The notes below the pieces were generated by a model. It searched no databases. It saw only the letters and a list, made by a program, of their open reading frames with translations, and was not told where the DNA came from. Source: Allobosea sp. UNC402CLCol (lineage in GTDB: Bacteria > Pseudomonadota > Alphaproteobacteria > Rhizobiales > Beijerinckiaceae). From it: 64,000 nt of DNA. Position numbers and translations under genes: made by a program. Within the stretch, counting starts at the first letter, position 1. The number at the start of each line of letters is the position of its first letter. This document shows, in pieces, positions 26,804-34,832 of the stretch. The DNA lies in NCBI RefSeq assembly GCF_000745475.1, contig NZ_JQJJ01000008.1:744001-808000 (forward strand), given 5' to 3'.

Positions 26804-27502
26804 TCAAAGATAGAGATGCCGGACGGCGTCGCTGCCGAGCAGCTCGGCGGCGCTGCCCGCCGCCACGACCCGGCCTTTGGTGAGCAGGATGCCGCGATGG
26901 GCGATGGAAAGCGCCATCTCGGCGTTCTGCTCGATCAGCAGCACGGTCGTGCCGCCGCGGTTCACCGCCGCGACCGTGTCGAAATATTCGTCGATCAGCT
27001 TCGGCGACAAGCCCAGCGAGGGCTCGTCCATGATCACGAATTTCGGCTTGCCGACGAGCGCGCGCGCCAGCGCCACCATTGCCTGCTCGCCGCCCGAGAG
27101 CGTGCCGGCGCGCTGCCGGATGCGCTCCCGCACCCGCGGGAACAGCTCCAGCATCTCCTCCAGCCGCTCCTCGAAGCCGGCCTGGTGCCCCTGCGCCTCG
27201 TAGCCGAGGCGGATGTTGTCACGGACGGAAATGTCGCCGAACAGGCGCCGCCCCTCCGGCACGAAGCCGACGCCGAGCGCGCTGAGCGCTTCCGTGCGCG
27301 AGCCCTTGAGATCCTGTCCCATGATCGCAATGCGCCCGCGCGCCAGCGGCAGCAGCGCCGAGATGGCCCGGAAGATCGTGGTCTTGCCCGCCCCGTTGGG
27401 CCCGAGGATGCAGACCAGCTCGCCCGGCTCGACATTGAGCGAGACGTCCCGCAGCATCGCCACGACGCCGTAATTGGTGTCGACGTTCTCAAGCCTGAGC
27501 AT
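26804..27502 (-). CDS. livF: Branched-chain amino acid ABC transporter ATP-binding protein LivF
   Basis: 232 aa ABC ATPase. Walker A ILGPNGAGKTTIFRAI, signature LSGGEQAMVALARALV, Walker B FVIMDEPSLGLSPKL, then a terminal GILLTKGRVVAAGSAAELLGSD, the LivF pattern. Starts 14 bases inside livG, so the two are translationally coupled. It powers uptake of amino acids or related amides with LivGMH. Order livH-livM-livG-livF-argE-like is as expected for a HAAT transporter with a downstream hydrolase. Confidence 0.95.
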   Translation of the reverse strand: MLRLENVDTNYGVVAMLRDVSLNVEPGELVCILGPNGAGKTTIFRAISALLPLARGRIAIMGQDLKGSRTEALSALGVGFVPEGRRLFGDISVRDNIRLGYEAQGHQAGFEERLEEMLELFPRVRERIRQRAGTLSGGEQAMVALARALVGKPKFVIMDEPSLGLSPKLIDEYFDTVAAVNRGGTTVLLIEQNAEMALSIAHRGILLTKGRVVAAGSAAELLGSDAVRHLYL

Positions 27503-28307
27503 GCTGCGCTCCCTTCCGGCCGAGATAGGCTTCCTGCACGCGCGGGATCAGGCGGACCTCCTCATAGGTGCCCTCGGCGAGCTTCTGCCCGTAATCGAGG
27601 ACGAGCACCCGCTGCGGCAGCGACGCGATCAGGCGCATGTCGTGCTCGATGATCATGAGGGCGAGCTCCGGCCGCTCGGCGCAGACCGAGCGGATATCGT
27701 CCATCAGCGCGTCGGTGTCGGAATCGTCCATGCCCGAGGATGGCTCGTCGAGCAGCAGCACCTTGGGCTCGCTGGCCAACGCGCGCGCGATCTCGAGACG
27801 CCTGCGGTCGGCCTGTGGCAGTTCCCCGGCCGGCCGGTGGCGCTGGGCGTGGAGCTCGCGGGAGACCGCCTTGAGCAGACGCTCGGCCAGTTCCGCCGCC
27901 GCGTCGAGCTCGGCCTCGGCCTTTCGGCGGTTGAAGATAGCGTCGAAGATCCCGGTCTTCATATGGGTGTGGCGGCCGATGATGACGTTGTCGAGCACCG
28001 AGAGGTCGGCAAAGAGCCGGCTCGACTGGAAGGTCCGCGCGATGCCCTTGGCGACGATGCGATGGGCCGGCTGCCCGTTGAGCAGCTCGCCCTCCAGCCT
28101 GACCTCGCCTGAGGACGGAACGTACAGCCCGGTGATGATGTTGAGCAGGGTCGACTTGCCGGCCCCGTTCGGGCCGATGATGCCCAGCACCTCGCCCTTG
28201 CGCAGCGAGAAGTCGACCTCGGCCATGGCGACCAGGCCGCCGAAGCGCATGGTCAGATCCTTGCCCTCGAGCAGGGCCCGGCTTTCTGGAGTGACTGGCG
28301 CGTTCAT
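27489..28307 (-). CDS. livG: Branched-chain amino acid ABC transporter ATP-binding protein LivG
   Basis: 272 aa ABC ATPase with Walker A IIGPNGAGKSTLLNIITGLY, the LivG-specific GIARTFQSSRLFADLSVLDNV region, and Walker B KVLLLDEPSSGMDDSDTD. The ABC signature is unusual: LPQADRRRLEIARAL, where most LivG have LSYG or LPYG before QR/DR, so the conserved Gly is missing. The Liv family keeps ATPase activity in LivF, and the LivG signature contributes to the other site, so this may matter or be tolerated. Overlaps livF by 14 bases. Confidence 0.94.
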   Translation of the reverse strand: MNAPVTPESRALLEGKDLTMRFGGLVAMAEVDFSLRKGEVLGIIGPNGAGKSTLLNIITGLYVPSSGEVRLEGELLNGQPAHRIVAKGIARTFQSSRLFADLSVLDNVIIGRHTHMKTGIFDAIFNRRKAEAELDAAAELAERLLKAVSRELHAQRHRPAGELPQADRRRLEIARALASEPKVLLLDEPSSGMDDSDTDALMDDIRSVCAERPELALMIIEHDMRLIASLPQRVLVLDYGQKLAEGTYEEVRLIPRVQEAYLGRKGAQHAQA

Positions 28308-28309
28308 TG

Positions 28310-29485
28310 TCAGCCTCCGTAGCGGCGCAGGCGCTGCGGGAAGATTCCCTGCGGGCGGATCATCAGGAAGGCGATCACGGTGATGCCGAAGAACAGGATG
28401 CGGTAGTCCGAGAAGGCGCGCAGCTTCTCAGGCAGCAGCGTCAGCAGAAACGCGCCGACGATCACGCCCAGCGTGTTGTCCATCCCGCCGGCGATGACCA
28501 TCGTCATGATCGTCACGGAGACCAGGAAGGTGAAGTTGTCGGGCGAGATGAAGCCGACATAGAAGGCGTAGATCGTGCCCGCGAAACCGGCGAGGAACGC
28601 ATCGACCGCGAAGGCCAGCACCTTGTACCAGGTCGCGTTGATGCCCTGGCAGCGGGCCGCGAGTTCGTCGGCCCTGAGCGCGTTCCACGCCAGGCCGATC
28701 CGCGAATGGTGCAGGCGCCCGGCGAATAGGATCGAGACGCCGACGAGCAGCGCCGAGAGATAGTAGAAATTCGCCTGAGACGGCAGCGAATGCCCGAAGA
28801 TGACCAGCGGCGAGGCAAAGGAGTGGCCGAAGAGCTCCGGCGCCGGGATGCCGACCAGCCCGTTGGGACCGCCGGTGAATTCCAGATTGTTGAGGAGCTG
28901 GTGGACGACCACGCCGAAGGCGATCGTGACCAGCGCCAGATAGCTGTCGCGCGTGCGCATCGAGGGAATGCCGAGCAGGAAGCCGAAGATGGTCGCGACC
29001 ACCGCCGAGGCCGGCAAGGCGAGCCAGAAGCTGACGTCCCAGTTCAGGGCAAGCAGCGCCGAGGCATAGGCGCCGATGCCGTAGGAGGCGCCGGTGGCGA
29101 AGTTCGGGATGTTGGCGCTGCCGAGCTGGAAGTTCAGCGCCAGCGCCAGCACCGCGTAGAGCTGCGCGATAATCAGGAGGTGCAGCGCATAGCTGCTGTT
29201 CTGCAGCACGAAGGGAAAGGCGAGCACGATCGCCGTGCCGAACAGCATCGCGAAACGCCGGTTGGCGCCGAAGGCCTGTTCGATATTGGCCTCGATCACC
29301 GGCAGGCGCTGCATCGCGACCAGCGCGCCGGCGAACAGGGCGAGCAGGCCGACCACCGCGCGCCAGTCGTCGACCAGCAGGAATTGGCGCAGGAAGGCCG
29401 CGCCGGCGATCTCCGTCAGAGCGACCAAAGCGAGGCCGCCGGCGGTGCCGAGCGTCGCGCGGGCGGGAATTGTCATATCCGTCAT
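28310..29485 (-). CDS. livM: Branched-chain amino acid ABC transporter permease LivM
   Basis: 391 aa, about ten transmembrane helices. The BPD_transp_2 core includes IAQLYAVLALALNFQLGSANIPNFATGASYGIGAYA and SAGIAWNALRADE-like loop GLAWNALRADELAARCQGINATWYK, the conserved EAA-like coupling segment. Two bases separate it from livG and five from livH. It has an extra N-terminal hydrophobic region of about 90 residues as is usual for LivM. Confidence 0.93.
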   Translation of the reverse strand: MTDMTIPARATLGTAGGLALVALTEIAGAAFLRQFLLVDDWRAVVGLLALFAGALVAMQRLPVIEANIEQAFGANRRFAMLFGTAIVLAFPFVLQNSSYALHLLIIAQLYAVLALALNFQLGSANIPNFATGASYGIGAYASALLALNWDVSFWLALPASAVVATIFGFLLGIPSMRTRDSYLALVTIAFGVVVHQLLNNLEFTGGPNGLVGIPAPELFGHSFASPLVIFGHSLPSQANFYYLSALLVGVSILFAGRLHHSRIGLAWNALRADELAARCQGINATWYKVLAFAVDAFLAGFAGTIYAFYVGFISPDNFTFLVSVTIMTMVIAGGMDNTLGVIVGAFLLTLLPEKLRAFSDYRILFFGITVIAFLMIRPQGIFPQRLRRYGG

Positions 29486-29489
29486 CGGC

Positions 29490-30407
29490 TCAGACCTTCT
29501 CGACGACGGTGCGGCCGAAGAGGCCGGCCGGCCGGAACACCAGCACGCCGATCACCAACAGGAAGACGAAGACGAGGCGATAGGCCGCGCCGTTCGGCAC
29601 CACCGCCTGCACCAGCGTGTCGAGCCCGGCGATCACCAGGCTGCCGATGATCGCACCCGGCATCGAGCCCAGCCCGCCGACGACCGCGGCCGAGAAGCCG
29701 ATGAGGCCGACATCCACGCTGAAGTCGAACCGCACGATGCCGGCATAGCCTGCGAAGAACAGGCCACCGATGGCGCCGACCGCCGAAGCGATGAAGAAGG
29801 TGATCCGGAAGATCCGGCCCGGCGCGATCGAGAGCAGGCGAGCGGCGTCGCGGTCCTGGGAAACGGCCTTGATGTGCAGGCCGAGCCGCGTGCTGCCGAG
29901 CAGGTAGAAAAGCCCGGAAACGCAAAGCCCGGAGACCGCGATCGCGACGAGGTTGAAGGCCGGTACCGTCACCCCGAGCATGTCGACGCTGCCCTGGACG
30001 AGGCGCGGCACCGCATGCGGGTTGGAGCCGTTGGGGAAAAGATGGCGGATCAGATCGCGCAGCACGATGCCGAGCGCAACCGTCGCGACCAGCGCCATCA
30101 TCGCAGGCGCATTGCGGAAACGCTGGATGACGACGAAATCGAGCAGGACGCCGAGCAGCCCGGTGAGCGCGATTGCGAGGGCGACCGCCAGCAGCATGAC
30201 GCCGGGCGAGGCCGCGGCCCCGATCGCGGTCGCGAAGGTCTGCACCAGCGCCAGCGCCAGGAAGGGCGCCATCAGCGCCACGTCGCCATGGGAGAAATGG
30301 ATAATGTTCAGCACCCCGAAGAGCAGGCTGAAGCCGACCGCGATCAGGGCATAGATCGAGCCGAGCGTGATCCAGTTCAGGATCTGTTGCAGGAGCTGCT
30401 CGGTCAT
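29490..30407 (-). CDS. livH: Branched-chain amino acid ABC transporter permease LivH
   Basis: 305 aa from ATG 30407, with AGAGGGA upstream. About eight helices; N-terminal LLQQILNWITLGSIYALIAVGFSLLFGVLNIIHFSHGDVALM is the LivH hallmark, and GAIIGSLVIAGLDTLVQAVVP lies near the C-terminus. A start at 30464 would add 19 polar residues and is unlikely. First gene of the minus-strand transporter unit, divergent from livJ. Confidence 0.94.
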   Translation of the reverse strand: MTEQLLQQILNWITLGSIYALIAVGFSLLFGVLNIIHFSHGDVALMAPFLALALVQTFATAIGAAASPGVMLLAVALAIALTGLLGVLLDFVVIQRFRNAPAMMALVATVALGIVLRDLIRHLFPNGSNPHAVPRLVQGSVDMLGVTVPAFNLVAIAVSGLCVSGLFYLLGSTRLGLHIKAVSQDRDAARLLSIAPGRIFRITFFIASAVGAIGGLFFAGYAGIVRFDFSVDVGLIGFSAAVVGGLGSMPGAIIGSLVIAGLDTLVQAVVPNGAAYRLVFVFLLVIGVLVFRPAGLFGRTVVEKV

Positions 30408-30699
30408 TCCGGTCCCTCTCTTTGTCTTGGCGGCCATGTCGTGGCCGCTTCCTGGGCTGTGCACCAGCCCGCAAGCGGACAGGAGTCGTAATTTCGGAAT
30501 CTCTGCTTTGCTTGTCTTGAGGCAGGGTACCGGACCTGCTCGCGCCCCGTCCGGCCAGCTACTTAGGCAAAGCTAGGCCGGGGCTTCCAAATATCCGATT
30601 TGCTTCCCCTTTCGGGAAGGACGGATTGTCCGCCGAGGCATCCTAGGCCCGCCTGCCCGGCTGACCGCGGGAGCTCCAAAATCCGTCCTGGAGGGGATC
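30408..30699. promoter_or_regulatory. Divergent regulatory region of livH and livJ
   Basis: 292 bases between divergent start codons. It must hold both promoters. I see a hairpin-like CTTCCCCTTTCGGGAAG at about 30603-30619 and no clear regulator palindrome. The lysR regulator of the cluster would be expected to bind here or before the M20 gene. Confidence 0.45.
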
Positions 30700-31836
30700 A
30701 TGAATTTCAAGTTCGGCGCCGGAAACGGCTCTTTTTCGGCATTGCTGCGCGTATCGGTCGTCAGCGCGGCGGTCGTGGTCGGGGCCATGGCCGCCTCGGC
30801 CCAGGAGACCGTCAAGATCGGCTTCATCGGCCCGCTCAGCGGCGGCAATGCGCAGCAGGGTCTCTCGGCCCGCAACGGCTTCCAGCTCGCCATCGACCAG
30901 GCGAACAAGGCCGGCCTGCCCTTCAAGCTCGAGGCCGTGGTCCTCGACGACGCTGCCAACCCGCAGACCGGTGTCGCCGCGGCGCTGAAGCTCACCAACG
31001 ATCCGCAGGTGCTGGCCGCCACAGGCCACTGGAACAGCGGCGTCGCGCTGGCCACGATCCCCGTCTTCCAGCGCGCCGGCGTGCCGTTCGTCGTCTGGGG
31101 CGCGATCTCGCCCAAGATCACCGAGCGCAACAACCCGATGGTGTCGCGTGTCGTGACGACGCTGGTCAACACCAACGAGCCCCTGGCCAAATGGGCGGTC
31201 GAGAGCGTCGGCAAGAAGATCGCCATCGTCTCCGACACCTCCGATTACGGCGTCGCCAACACCCAGAACTTCGAAAAGTTCTACAAGGCCGCCGGCGGCA
31301 CCATCCTGGCCGCCGAGGCCGCCCCGGTCGGAACCACGGACTTTCGCGCGCTGCTGACCAAGATCAAGGCCGGCGCGCCGGATGCGATCTATTTCGGCGG
31401 CGTCGTCACCGAGGCCGGCCTCGTGCGCCAGCAGATGGTCGAACTCGGCATGACCGTGCCGATGATCGGCGTCGACGGCTTCCATGACGCCGACTTCATC
31501 AAGATCGCCGGCCCGGCTGCCGAAGGCACCGTCTCCGGCATCGTCAAGGAAAAGGGCAATCCGCAGCTCGAAAAGCTGACCAAGGATTACCAGGCCGCGA
31601 ACTTCGCCGAACCGGCGACGACCTACACCAAAAATGCCTTCGACGCCGCCAACATCATCGTCGCGGCGATCAAGAAGGCCGGCACCAAGGACAAGGCCGC
31701 CATCGCCAAGGCGATCCGCGAGACCCAGTACGACGGCGCCATGGGCCATACCAGCTTCGACGAGAACGGCCAGACCAAGCTGCCGGTCGAACTCGAGCTT
31801 CGCACGGTCAAGAACGGCGCCTGGACGACACGCTGA
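30700..31836 (+). CDS. livJ: Branched-chain amino acid ABC transporter substrate-binding protein
   Basis: 378 aa. A signal peptide (ending AAMAASAQ near residue 30) precedes a mature LIVBP-type domain: VKIGFIGPLSGGNAQQGLSARNGFQLAID, the LDDAANPQTGV region and ATGHWNSGVALATIPVFQRAGVPFVVWGAISPKITERN. The ligand pocket is not readable by eye. A clear GGAGGGG Shine-Dalgarno precedes ATG 30700. It is transcribed away from livHMGF and is followed by a terminator. Confidence 0.93.
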   Translation: MNFKFGAGNGSFSALLRVSVVSAAVVVGAMAASAQETVKIGFIGPLSGGNAQQGLSARNGFQLAIDQANKAGLPFKLEAVVLDDAANPQTGVAAALKLTNDPQVLAATGHWNSGVALATIPVFQRAGVPFVVWGAISPKITERNNPMVSRVVTTLVNTNEPLAKWAVESVGKKIAIVSDTSDYGVANTQNFEKFYKAAGGTILAAEAAPVGTTDFRALLTKIKAGAPDAIYFGGVVTEAGLVRQQMVELGMTVPMIGVDGFHDADFIKIAGPAAEGTVSGIVKEKGNPQLEKLTKDYQAANFAEPATTYTKNAFDAANIIVAAIKKAGTKDKAAIAKAIRETQYDGAMGHTSFDENGQTKLPVELELRTVKNGAWTTR

Positions 31837-31879
31837 CGCCGATGTCCGGCCGCGCTTTGGCGGCCGCTTTCTCCAGGCA

Positions 31880-31913
31880 ATGGGCTCGCGCAAAGCGCGG
31901 GCCCATTTTTCTT
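31880..31913 (+). terminator. Rho-independent terminator after livJ
   Basis: 12-bp stem ATGGGCTCGCGC / GCGCGGGCCCAT with one G-T pair and an AAA loop, followed by TTTTT and CTTT. It ends the livJ transcript about 45 bases after the stop. A second GGCCGC / GCGGCC hairpin lies just before it. Confidence 0.85.
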
Positions 31914-32218
31914 TGCGACGTTCCTGGCCTTCTCTCACGGAGGCGCCGGCGATTGGCGTAGCCTGCCATCCGGCAATGCCTTGCTTGCCGTGATCGAGCG
32001 CGCCGTCTCGGCCGCCAGCCGTCCCCACAGAAGCACGGCATTCGACATGGCCGCCGCAGCCCGCCCGTCCATCGCATCAGCCTCCTCGGTCCCGCCCCGC
32101 CTCGGTGCTCGCAAGGAGGAGGGCGCGCCACGGATCGAAGCGTTCAGGCGCCAGTCATCTGCCATGCCGGTTCATGGCGCCGACGAGCCGGCCCGGGCTC
32201 GGTGAGTTTGAGGAGATC
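31914..32218. other. Intergenic region before the zinc-ribbon gene
   Basis: About 300 bases. Open frames on both strands exist but their translations look like random GC-rich sequence. I see nothing else in it except the likely GAGGAG ribosome-binding site of the next gene near its right end. Confidence 0.4.
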
Positions 32219-32428
32219 ATGATGGGGCGGGACGGCTTTCAGTGCGACACCTGCGGATCGGCGAGCATTTCGGTTCCCGGCCGGCTGGAGCAGAACAGCG
32301 ACGTGACCTGCACCAAATGCGGACGCATCCTTTCTTCGTGGGATGAATACAAGCGCAAGATCGGCTTGATGCTACGCGAGACCACGCCGGGCCGCCGCCC
32401 GACGATCTCCGACCCCATCGACTGGTGA
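32219..32428 (+). CDS. Small zinc-ribbon protein
   Basis: 69 aa. Two CxxC pairs, CDTCG and CTKCG, are 24 residues apart, forming a classic zinc ribbon near the N-terminus (residues 8-38). A helical LSSWDEYKRKIGLML segment and a basic tail follow. ATG 32219 or 32222, preceded by GAGGAG. Function unknown; such ribbons often bind nucleic acid or act as assembly factors. It precedes another tiny gene at 32456 on the same strand. Confidence 0.7.
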   Translation: MMGRDGFQCDTCGSASISVPGRLEQNSDVTCTKCGRILSSWDEYKRKIGLMLRETTPGRRPTISDPIDW

Positions 32429-32455
32429 GAAGGGCCAATCCCTCGATCGCGGACC

Positions 32456-32614
32456 ATGACCGACCGAACGCCCCCTCCCGTCAACGCCTCGCCTGAGACG
32501 CTCACCACCAAGGTCGTTTCGGCCGCCTATCTCGCCCTGGTCGGCATCGTCACGACGGCCTGGATCGCTTTCCTCGTCTGGATCGCCTGGCGCTTGTTCG
32601 CCGCGAGCGTCTGA
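32456..32614 (+). CDS. Small single-pass membrane protein, hypothetical
   Basis: 52 aa, ATG 32456 to TGA 32614. A polar N-terminus TDRTPPPVNASPETLTTK is followed by one long hydrophobic helix AYLALVGIVTTAWIAFLVW and a short WRLFAASV end. No known family recognised. It is 27 bases after the zinc-ribbon gene, so likely co-transcribed. Composition and a single hydrophobic segment are the only evidence, so I keep moderate confidence. Confidence 0.5.
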   Translation: MTDRTPPPVNASPETLTTKVVSAAYLALVGIVTTAWIAFLVWIAWRLFAASV

Positions 32615-32723
32615 GGCCCGGGCGCGCACCGATTTCAGCCAGCCTTCGCGACGACGGACGAAGGACGGCCGTCAATCGCAACCATTGAGGTTATTGCGCA
32701 ACCGGAGACACCCCAGCGGCTGG

Positions 32724-34373
32724 TCAGGCCGCCGCGAAGGCCGCGCCGACGATCTGCCGCGCCTCTTCCTGGATGCGGGCGAGATGCGCCTCGTCGCGGA
32801 AGCTCTCGGCGTAGATCTTGTAGACCTCCTCGGTGCCGGAGGGGCGCGCGGCGAACCAGCCATCGGCGCTCGTCACCTTGAGGCCCCCGATCGGGGCGCC
32901 ATTGCCGGGAGCGTCGCTCAGGATCGCCGTGATCGGCTCGCCCGCCAGCTCCTTCGTCGTGATCTGGCTCGGCGAGAGGTTCTTGAGCACCGCCTTCTGG
33001 GCCGATGTCGCGGGAGCGTCGACGCGCGCATAGCAGGGCTTGCCGAGCTCGGCCGTCAGCTTGTCGTAGAGCACGCCCGGATCATTTCCCGTCTTCGCGG
33101 TGATCTCGGCGGCGAGCAGGCCGAGGATGAGCCCGTCCTTGTCGGTGGTCCAGACGGTGCCGTCCTTGCGCAGGAAGGAGGCGCCGGCGCTTTCCTCGCC
33201 CGCGAAGCCGAAATCGCCCGAGATCAGCCCCTCCACGAACCATTTGAACCCGACCGGAACCTCGACCAGCCGGCGCCCGAGCTTGCCCGCGACGCGGTCG
33301 ATGATCGCGCTCGACACCACCGTCTTGCCGATGGCCGCGTCGGCACGCCAGCCGGGGCGGTTGGCGAAGAGATAGGCGCTCGCCGCGGCGAGATAGTGGT
33401 TCGGGTTCATCAGCCCGCTGCTGCGGGTGACGATGCCGTGCCGGTCTGCATCCGTGTCGTTGGCGAAGGCGACGTCGAAGCGGTCGCGCATGCCGATCAG
33501 GCTCGCCATCGCATAAGGCGAGGAGCAGTCCATCCGAATCTTGCCGTCCCAGTCGGCGGTCATGAAGCCGAAGGTCGGATCGACTGCCTTGCTGACGATA
33601 GTCCCCTTCAGGCCGTAGCGGTCGATGATCGGCTGGTAATAGTCGAGCCCGGCACCGCCGAGCGGGTCGATCCCGATCGAGACGCCCGCCCGCGCGATCG
33701 CCTCCATATCGACGACATCGGCGAGATCGGCGACGTAACCGCTGATGTAGTCGTACCGCCGGACATGCTCGCTCTTCAGCGCCTTGTCATAGGGAATGCG
33801 GGCGATGCCGGCGAGCTTCTCCGCAAGAAAGGCGTTGGCCTTCTTCTCGATCCAGCCGGTGGCGTCGGTATCGGCCGGCCCGCCATGAGGGGGGTTGTAT
33901 TTCAGCCCGCCATCGGCGGGAGGATTATGCGAGGGCGAGATGACGACGCCGTCCGCCTTCCCGGAGGAGCGGCCGCGGTTATAGGTCAGGATGGCGTGGG
34001 AGATGACGGGCGTTGGCGTGAAGCCGAGCTTCTCGTCGATCATCGTGGTCACGCCATTGGCGGCGAAGACCTCCAGCACCGTCTCGAAGGCGTTGCGCGA
34101 GAGCGCATGGGTGTCGATGCCGACGAAAAGCGGCCCGTCGGTGCCCTGTTCGCGGCGATAAAGGCAGAGCGCCTGGGCGATGGCGAGAATATGCGCCTCG
34201 TTGAACGATCCGGAGAAGGCCGAACCGCGATGGCCCGACGTGCCGAACGCCACCTGCTGCGAACGCTGCGACGGATCAGGCTGGTCGAAATAGGCCCTTT
34301 GCAGTGCCGCGACATCGACGAGCATGGAGGGGTCGAGCCGCTTTCCGGCGTAGGGGCTCACGGTATCGGTCAT
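32724..34373 (-). CDS. pgm: Phosphoglucomutase (alpha-D-glucose specific)
   Basis: 549 aa. FGTSGHRGSAF, the phosphoserine loop SPSHNPPADGGLKYNPP, the metal loop DTDADRHGIV, and the C-terminal phosphate-binding RPSGTEEVYKIYAESF identify Pgm. It interconverts glucose 6- and 1-phosphate and feeds UDP-glucose and CDP-glucose synthesis (rfbF is in this window). ATG 34373 (TDTVSPYAGK) is preferred to 34400, since the extra nine residues are not family-like. It stands divergent from the tiny peptide and ugd genes. Confidence 0.95.
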   Translation of the reverse strand: MTDTVSPYAGKRLDPSMLVDVAALQRAYFDQPDPSQRSQQVAFGTSGHRGSAFSGSFNEAHILAIAQALCLYRREQGTDGPLFVGIDTHALSRNAFETVLEVFAANGVTTMIDEKLGFTPTPVISHAILTYNRGRSSGKADGVVISPSHNPPADGGLKYNPPHGGPADTDATGWIEKKANAFLAEKLAGIARIPYDKALKSEHVRRYDYISGYVADLADVVDMEAIARAGVSIGIDPLGGAGLDYYQPIIDRYGLKGTIVSKAVDPTFGFMTADWDGKIRMDCSSPYAMASLIGMRDRFDVAFANDTDADRHGIVTRSSGLMNPNHYLAAASAYLFANRPGWRADAAIGKTVVSSAIIDRVAGKLGRRLVEVPVGFKWFVEGLISGDFGFAGEESAGASFLRKDGTVWTTDKDGLILGLLAAEITAKTGNDPGVLYDKLTAELGKPCYARVDAPATSAQKAVLKNLSPSQITTKELAGEPITAILSDAPGNGAPIGGLKVTSADGWFAARPSGTEEVYKIYAESFRDEAHLARIQEEARQIVGAAFAAA

Positions 34374-34526
34374 TGAGTATCTCGGTTGCAGGCCAGCCAA
34401 TGCGCCGCCCGTTATAGACGGCAGGTCCGCAAAGTCGCGAGCGAAAAAGGCCGGAGCACGGCAGCTCGCGAGCGCGCTTCTGCCAAGCGCCCGGGAGCGA
34501 AACCCGCGCCGGGCCGATCGGCCGCG

Positions 34527-34613
34527 TCAGCCTTCGATCACCGGAGCGCGTTCGGCGAGTTCGAGAAAGATGGCGGCGCAGCCGAGCCAGACGATGCCGA
34601 GATAGATGAGCAC
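34527..34613 (-). CDS. Tiny single-pass membrane peptide, copy A
   Basis: 28 aa if it starts at GTG 34613; an in-frame ATG at 34688 would give 53 aa. The peptide IVWLGCAAIFLELAERAP plus a short VIEG end is clearly related to the peptide at 37804-37893 (TIWLGCLAIFLQLADSAP). One hydrophobic helix with a conserved WLGC-AIFL-LA pattern. Both lie on the minus strand beside the sugar-nucleotide genes ugd and manC. No family recognised. The similarity between two independent places is the main evidence that it is real. Confidence 0.55.
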   Translation of the reverse strand: MLIYLGIVWLGCAAIFLELAERAPVIEG

Positions 34614-34832
34614 GAGACCAGACCCCGAGAAACTGATCTCGGTGTAGCCCCTCCGGATTTGCGCTTCGGTGCAGGCAATCGCTCGCATTTGAGCGATGTG
34701 TGGGAATTCCGACCGGTCCCCGCGGTCGGCAGGACAGGCTGCGCCCCGCGACGAGATACGGTTGGCCCTCGTACTGACGTCCAAGGCAATATATGTGTCG
34801 CAGGCGCGAAATAGGTTTCTTTGGAGTTGGTG

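Noticed and set aside
22179-31836. Classification of this cluster as a pyrimidine (Rut) or uracil pathway because of RidA
   Set aside because: RutA, RutB and RutF-type genes are absent and the Rid protein lacks the deaminase Arg.
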